A stretch of DNA of 64,000 nucleotides from Mytilus edulis (lineage: Eukaryota > Mollusca > Bivalvia > Mytilida > Mytilidae), in the NCBI RefSeq assembly GCF_963676685.1, contig NC_092349.1, positions 40,253,426 to 40,317,425 on the forward strand, in the 5' to 3' direction. Below are positions 33,926 to 45,787 of the stretch, in pieces. A program made the position numbers and the translations under genes. The notes beneath the pieces were generated by a model. The model searched no databases and had not been told where the DNA came from. It saw nothing but the letters and a program-made list of their open reading frames with translations. The first letter of the stretch is position 1. Each line of letters begins with the position of its first letter.

Positions 33926-36900
33926 TCAAGAAGATATACAAATAAATAGACTTGGCCGATATCCTAATAAAACTTATTGACCTTTAATTAAGAGGGTTTT
34001 TTTCAATTGCATTGCGTTTTTACACGCCCGTCACAATTTTGACAGGACTTATTAATGTATACATCCGTCCGTCCGTCTGTCCGTCCGTCCACCCGTCCGT
34101 TCCTCCATCTATCAGTCATTCTGTCCGCCCGTCCGTCCGTCTATCTATCCGTCTATCCTTCTGTCCAGCGTAAACATGACGCACCGTAACACAACGTCGC
34201 GAATATTTCATAACGTTCCAACCGAAAATTCGACTGAAACGTTGTTTTTAAGCAAGTGCGACATTCTTGTAAGACTCCGCAAAATCGACGGTGCTTTTTA
34301 ACTACTTATCGAAAATTGATGTATTTTAGTTTTTTGAAAAATTAAGAAAAATAACATTTAAAAAAATCATAAAATTCTACCATTATAAGAGCAGTGATAA
34401 GCGAACAATTGACGTAAATTTGAGTTGAGTTCGTTTTCACGTCAAAAAATGGCGTTGCGACAAACTTGTAAGCCTATGAAAACTCGCTCATAAATTACCA
34501 TATATCAATTTTCAGGATATTTGTCTTTAAATTCATAAAATTAAGCAAATTAACATTGATGTAGTAAATACAAATACTAAACTTTTTTCATTTTAGATAA
34601 ATGTTTTTTGATTCTCAAATCTGGAATCCCAATTTTTTTCCGCGGGACAAATTTGCCATTGTAGTGTGGAAGGCGTTTTTTTTCTATGACGTCATCATAA
34701 CGTCATAAAAAATGCACAAAAGACTGAAGGAAGCATTCTGTTTAATAATGGAAAAAAAACGTTTTTGAAAATATTAAATAGTTTTGACGAAAATCATAGT
34801 TTAGTGGTTACAATAAATGAAATATGTTACGCGGGACAACCTAAATATCGCCGTTTTTTTTTAAATGAAGCTCGTCGCATGCAGCATAAAACATAGTTTC
34901 AACAATTATTTTTTTCGTTTTTATTTTAAAAATCGTTATCTTTTAAAAAACGTATTATAGCAATGAATATGATATCACACAATTATATATTTTGGACTTG
35001 CATCTTGCCAACTACACCGAATTTCCAATGAGGTACGAACATCGAGCGTAACGTCTATATTATAGTTCGTTTCTGTATGTGTTACATTTTAACGTTGCGT
35101 CGTTTGTTTTCTCTTATTTTTGAGTGTAAATTCACATTGCGATAAGACGGGTCACGGTACTTGTCTATCCCAAATTCATGTATTTGGTTTTGATGTTATA
35201 TTTGTTATTCTCGTGGGATTTTGTCTGTTGCTTGGTCCGTTTCTGTGTGTGTTACATTGTAGTGTTGTGTCGTTGTTCTCCTCTTATATTTAATGCGTTT
35301 CCCTCAGTTTAGTTTGTTACCCCGATTTTGTTTTTTGTCCATGGATTTATGAGTTTGAACATCGGTATACTACTGTTGCCTTTATTTAGGAAGTCAAGAA
35401 GATATACAAATAAATAGACTTGGCCGATATCCTAATAAAACTTATTGACCTTTAATTAAGAGGGTTTTTTTCAATTTCATTGCGTTTTTACACGCCCGTC
35501 ACAATTTTGACAGGACTTATTAATGTATACATCCGTCCGTCCGTCTGTCCTTTCTTCCATCAGTCCGTCCGTCCGCCCGTCTGTCCTTCCTTCCACCCGT
35601 CCGTTCCTCCATCTATAAGTCATTCTGTCCGCCCGTCCGTCCGTCTATCTATCCGTCTATCCTTCTGTCCAGCGTAAACATGTCGCACCGTAACACAACG
35701 TCGCGAATATTTCATAACGTTCCAACCGAAAATTCGACTGAAACGTTGTTTTTAAGCAAGTGCGACATTCTTGTAAGACTCCGCAAAATCGACGGTGCTT
35801 TTTAACTACTTATCGAAAATTGATGTATTTTAGTTTTTTGAAAAATTAAGAAAAATAACATTTAAAAAAATCATAAAATTCTACCATTATAAGCGAACAA
35901 TTGACGTAAATTTGAGTTGAGTTCGTTTTCACGTCAAAAAATGGCGTTGCGACAAACTTGTAAGCCTATGAAAACTCGCTCATAAATTACCATATATCAA
36001 TTTTCAGGATATTTGTCTTTAAATTCATAAAATTAAGCAAATTAACATTGATGTAGTAAATACAAATACTAAAACTTTTTTCATTTTAGATAAATGTTTT
36101 TTGATTCTCAAATCTGGAATCCCAATTTTTTTTCCGCGGGACAAATTTGCCATTGTAGTGTGGAAGGCGTTTTTTTCTATGACGTCATCATAACGTCATA
36201 AAAAATGCACAAAAGACTGAAGGAAGCATTCTGTTTAATAATGGAAAAAAAACGTTTTTCAAAATATTAAATAGTTTTGACGAAAATCATAGTTTAGTGG
36301 TTACAATAAATGAAATATGTTACGCGGGACAACCTAAATATCGCCGTTTTTTTTAAAATGAAGCTCGTCGCATGCAGCATAAAACATAGTTTCAACAATT
36401 ATTTTTTTCGTTTTTATTTTAAAAATCGTTTTCGTTTTTATTTTAAAAATCGTTATCTTTTAAAAAACGTATTATAGCAATGAATATGATATCACACAAT
36501 TATATATTTTGGACTTGCATCTTGCCAACTACACCGAATTTCCAATGAGGTACGAACATCGAGCGTAACGTCTATATTATAGTTCGTTTCTGTATGTGTT
36601 ACATTTTAACGTTGCGTCGTTTGTTTTCTCTTATTTTTGAGTGTAAATTCACATTGCGATAAGACGGGTCACGGTACTTGTCTATCCCAAATTCATGTAT
36701 TTGGATTGATGTTATATTTGTTATTCTCGTGGGATTTTGTCTGTTGCTTGATCCGTTTCTGTGTGTGTTACATTGTAGTGTTGTGTCGTTGTTCTCCTCT
36801 TATATTTAATGCGTTTCCCTCAGTTTTAGTTTGTTTTGATGTTATATTTGTTATTCTCGTGGGATTTTGTCTGTTGCTTGGTCCGTTTCTGTGTGTGTTA

Positions 36901-37158
36901 CATTGTAGTGTTGTGTCGTTGTTCTCCTCTTATATTTAATGCGTTTCCCTCAGTTTTAGCTTGTTACCCCGATTTTGTTTTTTGTCCATGGATTTATGAG
37001 TTTGAACATCGGTATACTACTGTTGCCTTTATTTAGGAAGTCAAGAAGATATACAAATAAATAGACTTGGCCGATATCCTAATAAAACTTATTGACCTTT
37101 AATTAAGAGGGTTTTTTTTCAATTTCATTGCGTTTTTACACGCCCGTCACAATTTTAA
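33598..37158 (+). repeat. 1.5-kb tandem repeat, two full copies and one partial
   Basis: AGTTCGTTTCTGTATGTGTT begins at 33598, 35064 and 36581, giving periods of 1466 and 1517 bp. Each full unit has the dispersed repeat, a CCTAATAAAACTTATTGACC block, a (GTCC)n-rich run (34065-34170; 35530-35670), and ~900 bp of AT-rich DNA with TTCCGCGGGACAAATTTGCC. Copies look nearly identical by eye, differing by small indels such as a CGTTTTTATTTTAAAAATCG duplication near 36420. Copy 3 stops at 37158 where the left inverted arm starts. Confidence 0.9.
36713..36955 (+). repeat. 124-bp tandem duplication within copy 3
   Basis: TGATGTTATATTTGTTATTC to CCCTCAGTTTTAGTTTGTT occurs twice in a row only in the third copy. 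It produces longer spurious open frames there. Confidence 0.85.
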
Positions 37159-37558
37159 TGCTAAATACGTAAATTGTCAATTTGTAACTTGCACCTTTGT
37201 AGTTTCAACATTCTTAATCGGTAAATTGTCAGTTTGTTACTTGTAAGTTGTAACTGTTCAATTTCATAATGCTTCATTCGTAAATTGTCAATTTGTAACT
37301 TGTATCTTTGTATCAAAATTCAACATTCTTCATTTGTTAATTGTCAATTTGTTTAAACTTGTAGATTTCAAAATTCTTTATTGGTAAATTGTCTTTTTGT
37401 ATATTGATGTTTTGTAACTTGTAACATGTGACTTGTCGATGTGTGAAATGTCGAAGTGTTAAATGTCATCGTTGTATTAATATGCTAACAATGATTATGA
37501 CGACAGATGGCGCTCGGGATCTTCTTCGGTGTATAATCCTCCTGTAAGTCGGAGTACC
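37158..37558 (+). repeat. Left ~400-bp inverted arm with internal short repeats
   Basis: The arm is built from repeated words GTAAATTGTCAATTTGTAAC at ~50-60-bp spacing, followed by ATGACGACAGATGGCGCTCG and TCCTGTAAGTCGGAGTACC. The right arm (43174-43578) is its reverse complement with few differences. Together they look like the ends of a large foldback-type element. Confidence 0.82.
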
Positions 37559-37819
37559 TCAATGTGTGAATTTATACTTAAGTAATTTTAATCCATTAAT
37601 AACAGCAAATGCGTCTAAAAAAAGCAACAAAAAAATTGCATGTTTACAGGATCCCATGGCCAGTGTTATTTTGTTTACTGACGTGGACTTTCGTTCGAGA
37701 ACGGAATCTATATAAAAAAACATCCCGACTAGTTCAGTCCCTCAACGTAATTGATCTCTCCTAATTACGGGGTAAATGAAATAGTCGTTGGTCAGTGGAA
37801 TATTACGACTGGATTATTC

Positions 37820-38200
37820 AGGTATATACAAAAAGGAGATGTGGTAATAAACCGTATGATTGCCAATGAGAAGTACAAATAAAGTCGATGTAAGCAACTA
37901 TAGGCAACCTACGGCCTTCATCAATGACAAAACCTAATACCATATAGTCGGCTTTAAAAGGCTACATCATTACTGAAAAACCCAGGTACTAGTAATAAAC
38001 GATTTCTATTAATCATAAAATGCTATTATCGGACCATTTTATTCTGACAGATAAGGGCTGACATATATATTCTATTCTGCTGTTGTCGGTTATTATATAT
38101 GGTCGGGTTGTTGTCTCTTTGACACATTCCCCATTTCCATTCTCAATTTTATGTATTGATATATATGCCTACTGAATATTTCTAGTCAAGAAGCTTAAAA
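37820..38200. repeat. Mussel dispersed repeats
   Basis: AGGAGATGTGGTAATAAACC and CAACTATAGGCAACCTACGG, and later GTTGTTGTCTCTTTGACACA, identify fragments of abundant mussel repeats, from memory. No coding is present. Confidence 0.6.
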
Positions 38201-38639
38201 ATTGCTGCTACCAGATTTCCTACAATAAAAATGTACAACCAAAAAGACCAAAATATTCACGAGTCCCTCGATCTCGACAGCTGCTTAATGCCCCGTACTC
38301 CCGATATGAACCCCACCTGGTGCCACACCTCCTTATAGCCCGTCAACCTTACTAAATCTACACGGTCATGTGGTCAATCGTTAATTAACTGAAATGATTC
38401 ACGATGTTAATCAATATACCTATTTTTTTTAAATTTGCATGTCAAATATAAAATAAAAAAATATTTGCAATGTAATCCTTATATCCTATTGACAACCCAG
38501 GTTGTATTCCGCCTGCCTCTTCTGTCGGCCAGGATCCCAGGCTATCATTTTACTCTAAAATTTACAAATACATACTCCTTTGGCCAAACCCCAAATAAAT
38601 GTGCAAATATTTTCGTGGAGTAATAAAATTAAAGAACCT

Positions 38640-39080
38640 TAGTGAGCGCGCTCACATGCCCACCGTCCCCACATTGTCACTTGAGAAATAAAATAATTGT
38701 AAGATAAAAAAAAAGTTGTATAAGAAAAAAAAATGAATCATAATTTGCTGTCGATATGTACATCTACATAGTATGTCCTTATTATCTACAAGGTTTCATG
38801 AAATTCTGTGGTGTGGTTTCAGAGGAGTTGCGACGATAAACTGTTGCAGAGGTATACCGAAGCTCATAAGTTCAAAGAGGCGTAACTTCTAGAAAAAAAA
38901 TGAATTGTAATTTCTTGTCGATATGCAAATCTGCTTAGTATGTCCTTATTATCGTGGAAATCTGTTGTGTGGTTTGAGTGCAGTTGCGATGGCTAGAAAC
39001 AGGACTGACGTACGGACGGACAGGCAGACAGAAAGAAGGACGGGTCAAAACATTACACCCTCCACAACTTCGTTGCGTGG
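38640..39080. repeat. Bivalve repeat with internal duplication
   Basis: TGTCGATATGTACATCTACA and TAGTATGTCCTTATTATC occur twice (38750 and 38920) in two ~170-bp modules. It ends with GACGGACGG-like runs and CCACAACTTCGTTGCGTGG. Confidence 0.65.
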
Positions 39081-39607
39081 GGTATAATTAGTGTAAGCAT
39101 ATAAGAGATAATAGCCTCTTTCATGCAAATGGCGATATTGCAAGATATTTTCTCTGAGTAAGTCAGAGGGAGAGGGCGTCAATTTGTTTAAAAGTTTTTT
39201 CTGTTCTAAGGTCGGTTTGTTGTCTCTTTGACACATTCCCCATCTACATTCTCTAATTGATGTAGGTGACACGTAGGTGACGCTAGTGTAGTAAAAAAAA
39301 AACCCAGTTTCATAGTTTAACGATCATGGTCATTAAAAAATGTACAGAGGGGACACCTCCTAGTATATTTCGATCTTGTATCATCTGTATCTGTAGGAGA
39401 ACGTTGTGGATACAAATACCGGCTTTAATGCAAAGGTATAGAGAGCGCCGTCGATGTATTGACGATGCCCGAGAGTAGTTTCTGAACGGCTGTCAACGCT
39501 CGGTGTACGCACTACGCTTCTTCAATGTGGTTCTATTCGAATACTGTTTTTACAAACAATGAGTTAGAATATTGTTGTATTTTACACTTAGATAAAATTA
39601 AGAAAGG

Positions 39608-40110
39608 AAATGGGGAATGTGTTTAAGCGACGCGACCATAGAGCAGACAACAGTCGAAGGCCACCAATGGGTCTTCAATGTAGCGAGAATTCCCGCACCC
39701 GTAGGTGTCCTTCAGCTGGCCCCTAAAAATATGTATACTAGTACAGTGATAATGGACGTCATACTAAACTCCGAATTATACACAAGAAACTAAAATTAAA
39801 AATCATACAAGACGAACAAAGGCCAGAGGCTCCTGACTTGGGACAGGCGCAAAATTGCGGCGAGGTTAAACATGTTTATGAGATATCAACCCTCCCCCTA
39901 TACCTCTAGCCAATGTAGAAAAGTAAACGCATAACAATACGCACATTAAAATTCAGTTCAAGAGAAGTCCAAGTCCGATGTTAAAAGATGTAACAAAAGA
40001 AAATAAATAAAATGACAATAATACATCAATAACAACAGACTACTAGCAGTTAACTGACATGCCAGCTCCAGACTTCAATTAAACTGATAGTAGTTTTTTA
40101 TCTGCATGTT
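39608..40110 (-). repeat. Mussel dispersed repeat, long copy
   Basis: The inverse of the 27025 repeat (GGAAATGGGGAATGTG ... GAGAATTCCCGCACCC) continues into AGAGGCTCCTGACTTGGGAC, CAACCCTCCCCCTATACCTC and ACTGACATGCCAGCTCCAGA. This is the longest version in the window. Just beyond it, 40110-40660 shows no supported gene. Confidence 0.7.
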
Positions 40111-40664
40111 TGTTCACAACATTTCTTGACTGATAATTGTTAAATCGGGCCCTTGACAGCAGTTTATTGTTCTTTTTGGACGAGCTTTTTTTTTTAATTG
40201 TCTGGTTCTATAGCACTGCGACCACCTCGTACAGAAATATAAGCTTCTGTCTTGAGCGTCTTGTCTGTTAGTCTTGTAGTTTCAGTTTGGTGAGCGTGTT
40301 TGAGACGCAACCAACTTCTCTGGATTTGTACTCTCCTGTTATAAATCTCACAGGTTGTCACTGTATTCTTTCAAGCTTATTGATGATTGTAGATGTGAAC
40401 TGGTCCCATATTGACGATATGATATCCCATTATTGACCTGACCATTTAAATATATGCGGTTTTCTCGCATTCCGGTTGACAATATCTCAAATTTTAGGGC
40501 CTCGATTAGTTTTCTGGTTCCTTTAGATTTTATTCCAAAATAGTGCATATTCAACACAGTTTTGATATATAGTATGCATTAACTAAGTGACTCATTTAAA
40601 ATAATTTGTCATTCATGCAGTTTGTTTTGCAAAGTACTTATATGATATCATTAAACATCTTTTA

Positions 40665-40867
40665 TAGATATAGGAAGATGCTGTATGAGCGCCAATGAGA
40701 CAACTCGCCATCCAAATAACAATGTATAAAAGTAACCCATTGTAGGTCAATGCACGGCCTTCAACACGGAGCCTTGGTTCACACCGAACAACAAACTATA
40801 AAGGGCCCCCAAACTACTAGTGTAAAACCATTCAAACGGGAAAACCAACAGTCTAATCTATATAAAA
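40665..40867. repeat. Mussel dispersed repeat
   Basis: GAAGATGCTGTATGAGCGCC, GGTCAATGCACGGCCTTCAA and AAACTATAAAGGGCCCCCAA form a common mussel repeat that I recognise from memory. Confidence 0.65.
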
Positions 40868-42710
40868 ACAAGAGTGCACACACTGAAATGTCTCGCCTTC
40901 TTAACTAATCATTAAGGTTAATGTACCCTTCTGTAGCCTTTTTTGTACGAATTTTTCAAACCTCAATTGTATCAAAACTAAAGATATAATAAATAATAGA
41001 GATAGGCCATTTAGTACATGTTCCAAGGGGAAACTTGATGCAAAGCATTATATTTTACTGTTTCATTGCATTTGATAGAAAAGGAGGATTTTGTGGCAAA
41101 CAAATCAAGATTTTTATAGAAAATCCACAGCCTTTAATACAGAGATTTTTGTTATAAAATTTGAAACATAAATTACTCACTTGATTTTCTATGATGTGCT
41201 AGTGTTTATTTTTTACAAAAAGTTCTAAGTAACCTGTAAATTCCTAAACACCTCGTGCTGAGTCACTAAAGTCGAGCGCACCCTAAAAGGTGTACTTGAT
41301 TTTGGCCATATTTATACTTGTCTTAACCAAAAACTACATTTATAAACTTGTTTTAAGGAAATCAATGCTAGCACTGCATGCAATAATCCTATATCTATCA
41401 GTCATCAAATTGCCAAATATGAAAGGACGAGGATAAAGGCTGTGGATTTTCTATAAAAATCTTGATTTATTTGCCACAAAGTCCTCTGTTTCTATTAAAT
41501 GCAATGGAACAGTAAAAAATAATGCTTTGCATCAAGTTTCCCCTTGGAATATGTACAAAATGGCCTATCTCTATTATTCATTATATCTGTAGTTTTGATA
41601 CAATTGAAGTTTGAAAAGTTCGTACAAAAATGGCTACAGAAGGGTACATAAACCTTAATAGTATGTTGATAGTCCTAAATATAAAACTTTATTACAACTG
41701 TCACATAAACTTCGCATTAACCAAGAAAGCCAAACATTGACCAATAAACCATGAAATTAAGGTCAAGGTCAGATGAACCATTTCAGAAAGACATGTACAG
41801 CTAACAATTCTTTCATACAACAAATATAGTTGACCTACTGCTTATAGTTTAAGAAAAACAGACCAAAACATTAAAACTTAACACTGAGCAATGAACCGTG
41901 AAAATGAGGTCAAGGTCAAATAAAACCTGCACAACTAATATACTGTTTAGATCATAAAATATTTCCATACACTAAATATAGTTAACATATTGCATATAGT
42001 ATTAGAAAAAAGACCAAAACTCAAAAATTTAACTTTGACCACTGAACCATGAAAATGAGGTCAAGGTCAGATGACACCTGCCAGCTAGACATGTACACCT
42101 TGCAATCCTTCCATACACCAAATATAGAAGACCTATTGCATATAGTATAAGAAAAACAGACCAAAACACAAAACACAAACACAAACAATAACCACTGAAC
42201 CATGAAAATGAGGTCAAGGTCAGATGACACCTGCTGGTTGGACATGTACACCTTACAGTCCTTCCATACACCGAATATACAAGAGCTATAGCTTATAGTA
42301 TCTGAGATATGGACTTGACCACCAAAACTTAACCTTGTTCACTGATCCATAAAATGAGGTCGAGGTCAAGTGAAAACTGTCTGACGGGCATGAGGACCTT
42401 GCAACGTACGCACATACCAAATATAGTTATCCTATTACTTATAATAAGAGAGAATTCAACATTACAAAAAATTTTAACTTTTTTTTCAAGTAGTCACTGA
42501 ACCATGAAAATGAGGTCAATGACGTAGGACATGTGACTGACAGAAACTTCGTAACATGACCCATCTATATACAAAGTATGAAGCATCCAGGACTTCCACC
42601 TTCTAAAATATAAAGTTTTTAAGAAGTTAGCTAACACCGCCGCCGCCGCCGCCGGATCACTATCCCTATGTCGAGCTTTCTGCAACAAAAGTTGCAGGCT
42701 CGACAAAAAC
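40868..42710 (+). repeat. GAGGTCAAGGTC modular repeat, copy 1, with terminal hairpin
   Basis: It starts ACAAGAGTGCACACACTGAA and ends CAGGCTCGACAAAAAC. The body is a series of ~145-bp modules (CCATGAAAATGAGGTCAAGG ... TACACCAAATATAG). At the 3' end GTCGAGC/GCTCGAC and CTGCAAC/GTTGCAG form a 14-bp hairpin interrupted by a two-base bulge, reminiscent of a Helitron end but without an evident CTRR. Copy 2 (56020-57103) has the same ends. A TTAA-flanked element interrupts it at 40916. Confidence 0.8.
40916..41654. mobile_element. TTAA-flanked foldback MITE with 220-bp arms
   Basis: Left arm 40916-41135 and right arm 41435-41654 are inverted copies with few mismatches (GGTTAATGTACCCTTCTGTA on the left edge; its near-complement on the right edge). 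The 300-bp centre is noncoding. TTAA flanks both sides (40912-40915 and 41655-41658). The equivalent site in copy 2 of the host repeat (56062) is uninterrupted. TTAA duplication is known for piggyBac and Kolobok elements. Confidence 0.85.
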
Positions 42711-43173
42711 CAAAGAAACGAGAAACACGTATAAATTAAATAAACAAACGACAACTACTGTACACCAGATTCCTGATTTCTGTTCATTACTCAGGACTTG
42801 TGTGCCGATTTGTCTAGGTGGCGATATGTCTTCTTACCCTTATATTTCATGTTTTTAGTCTTGTTTTTGACCCGGTTAAATATTAAGTAGAAATTTCTTG
42901 CCAAGTGACAGTGATATATTTGCGAAGTTCATAAGGAAGCCCGTTCCAGCGACACATCTATATACCTTAAAAAAGGAAGTGACACACCTCATTGCAGGTT
43001 TGGTGACTAGTACAGTAAACAAACATGTTTATACGAGGTTACCTCAATGCAAAACCGAGCCCCTGTTATACATGCCATATAAAACAAACAATGTATTTAT
43101 CTATTTGTTATCTTTTATATGTATGCGCTGTACATAATTGATTTAAACTCCTTTGGTATATATTCCATATGGC
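42711..43173. other. Noncoding stretch inside the inverted arms
   Basis: No gene is recognised. The 79-residue open frame at 42898-43137 has no motif I can name. Confidence 0.35.
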
Positions 43174-43685
43174 GGTGCTCCTACTTACAGGAGGCTCATA
43201 CAAAGAAGAAGAAGCCGAGCGCCATCTGTCGTCATAATGATCGTTAGCATAATAGAACGATGACATTTAACACTTCGACATTTCACACATCGACAATTCA
43301 CGAATCGACAAGTCACATGTTACAAGTTACAAAACATCAATATACAAAAAGACAATTTACCAATAAAGAATTTTGAAATCTACAAGTTTAAACAAATTGA
43401 CAATTAACAAATGAAGAATGTTGAATTTTGATACAAAGATACAAGTTACAAATTGACAATTTACGAATGAAGCATTATGAAATTGAACAGTTACAAGTAA
43501 CAAACTGACAATTTACCGATTAAGAATGTTGAACTACAAAGGTGCAAGTTACAAATTGACAATTTACGAATTAAGCATTATGAATTTCACAGTAACAAGT
43601 TACAAATTAACATTTTACGAATTAACAATTTAGAAATTACACAGTTACAAGTTACGAATTGACAAATTACGAATTAAGAATTTTG
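43174..43685 (-). repeat. Right inverted arm with internal short repeats
   Basis: 43174-43578 mirrors 37158-37558. The arm continues for ~105 bp (AACAAGTTACAAATTAACAT and similar) beyond what the left arm retains, so the left arm is truncated by, or fused to, the 1.5-kb tandem repeat. The arm ends against the gypsy pol fragment. Confidence 0.82.
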
Positions 43686-44229
43686 ACCCCGTTGGCTTTC
43701 CATACAAGGAAAGCACTGGATTCATGTATATATTTTAGTGCAAACATCGCATCCTTTAATTTTAGGAACTCATTATTTATATTCCAAGAATATCGTTCTT
43801 GACTTTAGTGATTGTCGCATAAAATCTAAACATTTCAAGGTTTTAACTCAAAGTCCCGCTTCTATACCTCCGAATTCAGAAGTCCTTATTTGGGGACACG
43901 TCAATGGAAAAGTGTAATAGGGAATGCAAGGTATATGTAGTTCTAAAATATCTAAAGACCGAGAAGTCCTAGTATCAAAAGCTGCAGTGACAGTAAATCG
44001 AGAGAAACAAGTCCCGATTAAAATATTGAATTTTACTAATGAAACTGTACATTTGAATAAAAGACAGATTTTAGCTTAAACCATGTATGTATGCCTTTGA
44101 GTGAAAATAATGACACTCATTTTGTTCAAAATATTCAATTGTCGCCTGAACCGGAAAATAAAAGATACTGAGATCGACTCTAAATTTATTTCTTATTTTA
44201 ATATTCCCGAATACTTAACTGAAGTACAG

Positions 44230-45750
44230 AAATCGACATAGATTGAATTTTTACATTCTAATAAAGAATTATTTGTAACCGAGGAAAACCCTGACTTAGG
44301 CTTTACTAATGTGGTCAAACACCAAATATGTCTGAAGCCCGACTTTAAACCGAAACATCAACGTGCATATCGTTTAACTCCTGAAAAGAAGGATATTCTA
44401 AGACATCATTTAGATTAACTTTTGCGACAAGGTGTAATTGCACCAGTAGTGGAAACAGAAGATGTTCCTATTACAAGTCCAGTTGTACTTGTGTCGAAAA
44501 GAACGTATCAAAAAGACATTTTTAGCAAACGCTTCATTGAAAGAGACTAGTTTGTCAAAATTTCGTTTCTGTTGTGACTTTAGGTATTTAAATCCCATGA
44601 CTCAACACTTTTCTTATTCAATTTCTGATTTACAAGATCTCACTGAATCGTTTTCTACAAAAACACCGAATTTTCTAACTTCAATAGACTTATCATCTGG
44701 ATATTTTCTGTTACCGATTTCAAAAGACAGTCAACGTTACGGTGTCTTCCTCGAATGCCAACATTTTTTTTATATGTTACCTATTCCTGGAACGCCAACA
44801 AAAATATTTCAATAGATGTTTTAAAGAACAATAGGTGTTTTCATAACTATTTAAATGTAAAAAGTAATTGGAGAATTTGATAAAATTGCAACATTTTATC
44901 ACATATATGATTAGAAAAAAAAGTAATTTTGGGGTTAAAATTATCATGATTTTTTATTACTTTTTATTAAAAAAAATATTTAAAGAATGGAAAATGTAAC
45001 TTTTCACAATTAGCTAAACTTTACACTTGAAATAGACTATTAAACGTGAAATATTGGAAAAAAGTATCCAAGTCAAGGACTTTGTGATGCAACAGTTTTT
45101 AAAGTTTTATTTTTAGAGAAGAGCATATTGGTTCAAGCAATTACAGCAAAAAATATTTTTTTAACAACTTTACAAACAAGAATGTGATTTAGCTACCTTG
45201 AATTTACCTTTCTGTTTAATTAGTGTGATTGTTTTGATAGGCATGCACTTTTGTTGTGATAACTACTTGCACCTATTCCTCGAACGCGAACATAATTTTA
45301 CAGGTAAATTGTCGATAGATCAAAGGATGTTGGCATTAAAGGAATAAACCAACGTTACACAGCCTTTAATACATGTTTTCAACTTTTGGTACTTTCAACA
45401 TTTTAAGATTACCAATGGGACTGAGCTCATCTCCAGCATCTTTTCAACTGTTGATGGATAAAGTTCTTAAAGGATTAACTTTTAAATCATGTTTGTGCTA
45501 TCTTGATGATATCCTTATTGCATCGGAAACATTCGATCAGCATATTGAAGATTTACGGAAAGTTTTTCAAAGACTTCCGAATGCTGGTTTAAAGCTGGGA
45601 CCCAAAAAGTGTTCTTTTGCTCTGAACTCGTGTGTATATTTAGGTCATAAAGTATCAAATAAGGGAATTAAGCCGCCACCGGTCCGTGTCCAGGCGATCG
45701 TTGATTACCCTATAACGAAAAGTGTGAAAGAGTTACGTTGGTCTATTTAA
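44230..45750 (+). pseudogene. Gypsy reverse transcriptase, split by an insertion
   Basis: Upstream is HQRAYRLTPEKKDILRHHLD then a stop, and GVIAPVV...SPVVLVSK. The RT continues with FRFCCDFRYLN, LTSIDLSSGYFLLPI (first catalytic Asp) up to QRY at 44740. After a 609-bp insertion it resumes at 45359 (TAFNTCF), shifts frame, and shows LRLPMGLSSSPASFQ, the catalytic CYLDDILIAS, and YLGHKVSNKGIKPPP. The order is standard for Ty3/gypsy RT. Confidence 0.87.
44741..45349. mobile_element. 609-bp insertion with 9-bp duplication in gypsy RT
   Basis: CAACGTTAC occurs at 44732-44740 and 45350-45358, directly flanking. The ends are inverted over ~23 bp with four mismatches (GTGTCTTCCTCGAATGCCAA inward from the left; GTTTATTCCTTTAATGCCAA from the right). 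Two further direct copies of a TTCCTnGAACGCnAACA word lie at 44785 and 45277. A 9-bp duplication is characteristic of Mutator-like elements. There is no transposase. Confidence 0.78.
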
Positions 45751-45787
45751 TTGGTTTCGTAAATAAATTAAAAATTTCAGTGCTAAA

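Noticed and set aside
35480..35677. Pro/Ser/Val-rich open frame
   Set aside because: It is translation of the (GTCC)n run within the 1.5-kb tandem unit.
33598..37158. Long terminal repeats of a retrotransposon
   Set aside because: The copies are adjacent tandem units with no gag/pol between them and no primer-binding or polypurine sites seen.
40348..40557. 69-residue minus-strand open frame (MLNMHYFGIKSKGTRKL...)
   Set aside because: It looks protein-like in composition, but no family, splice context or second piece could be recognised.
42021..42271. Minus-strand open frames with SSDLDLIFMVQW repeats
   Set aside because: They are antisense of the GAGGTCAAGGTC modules and recur wherever those modules do.
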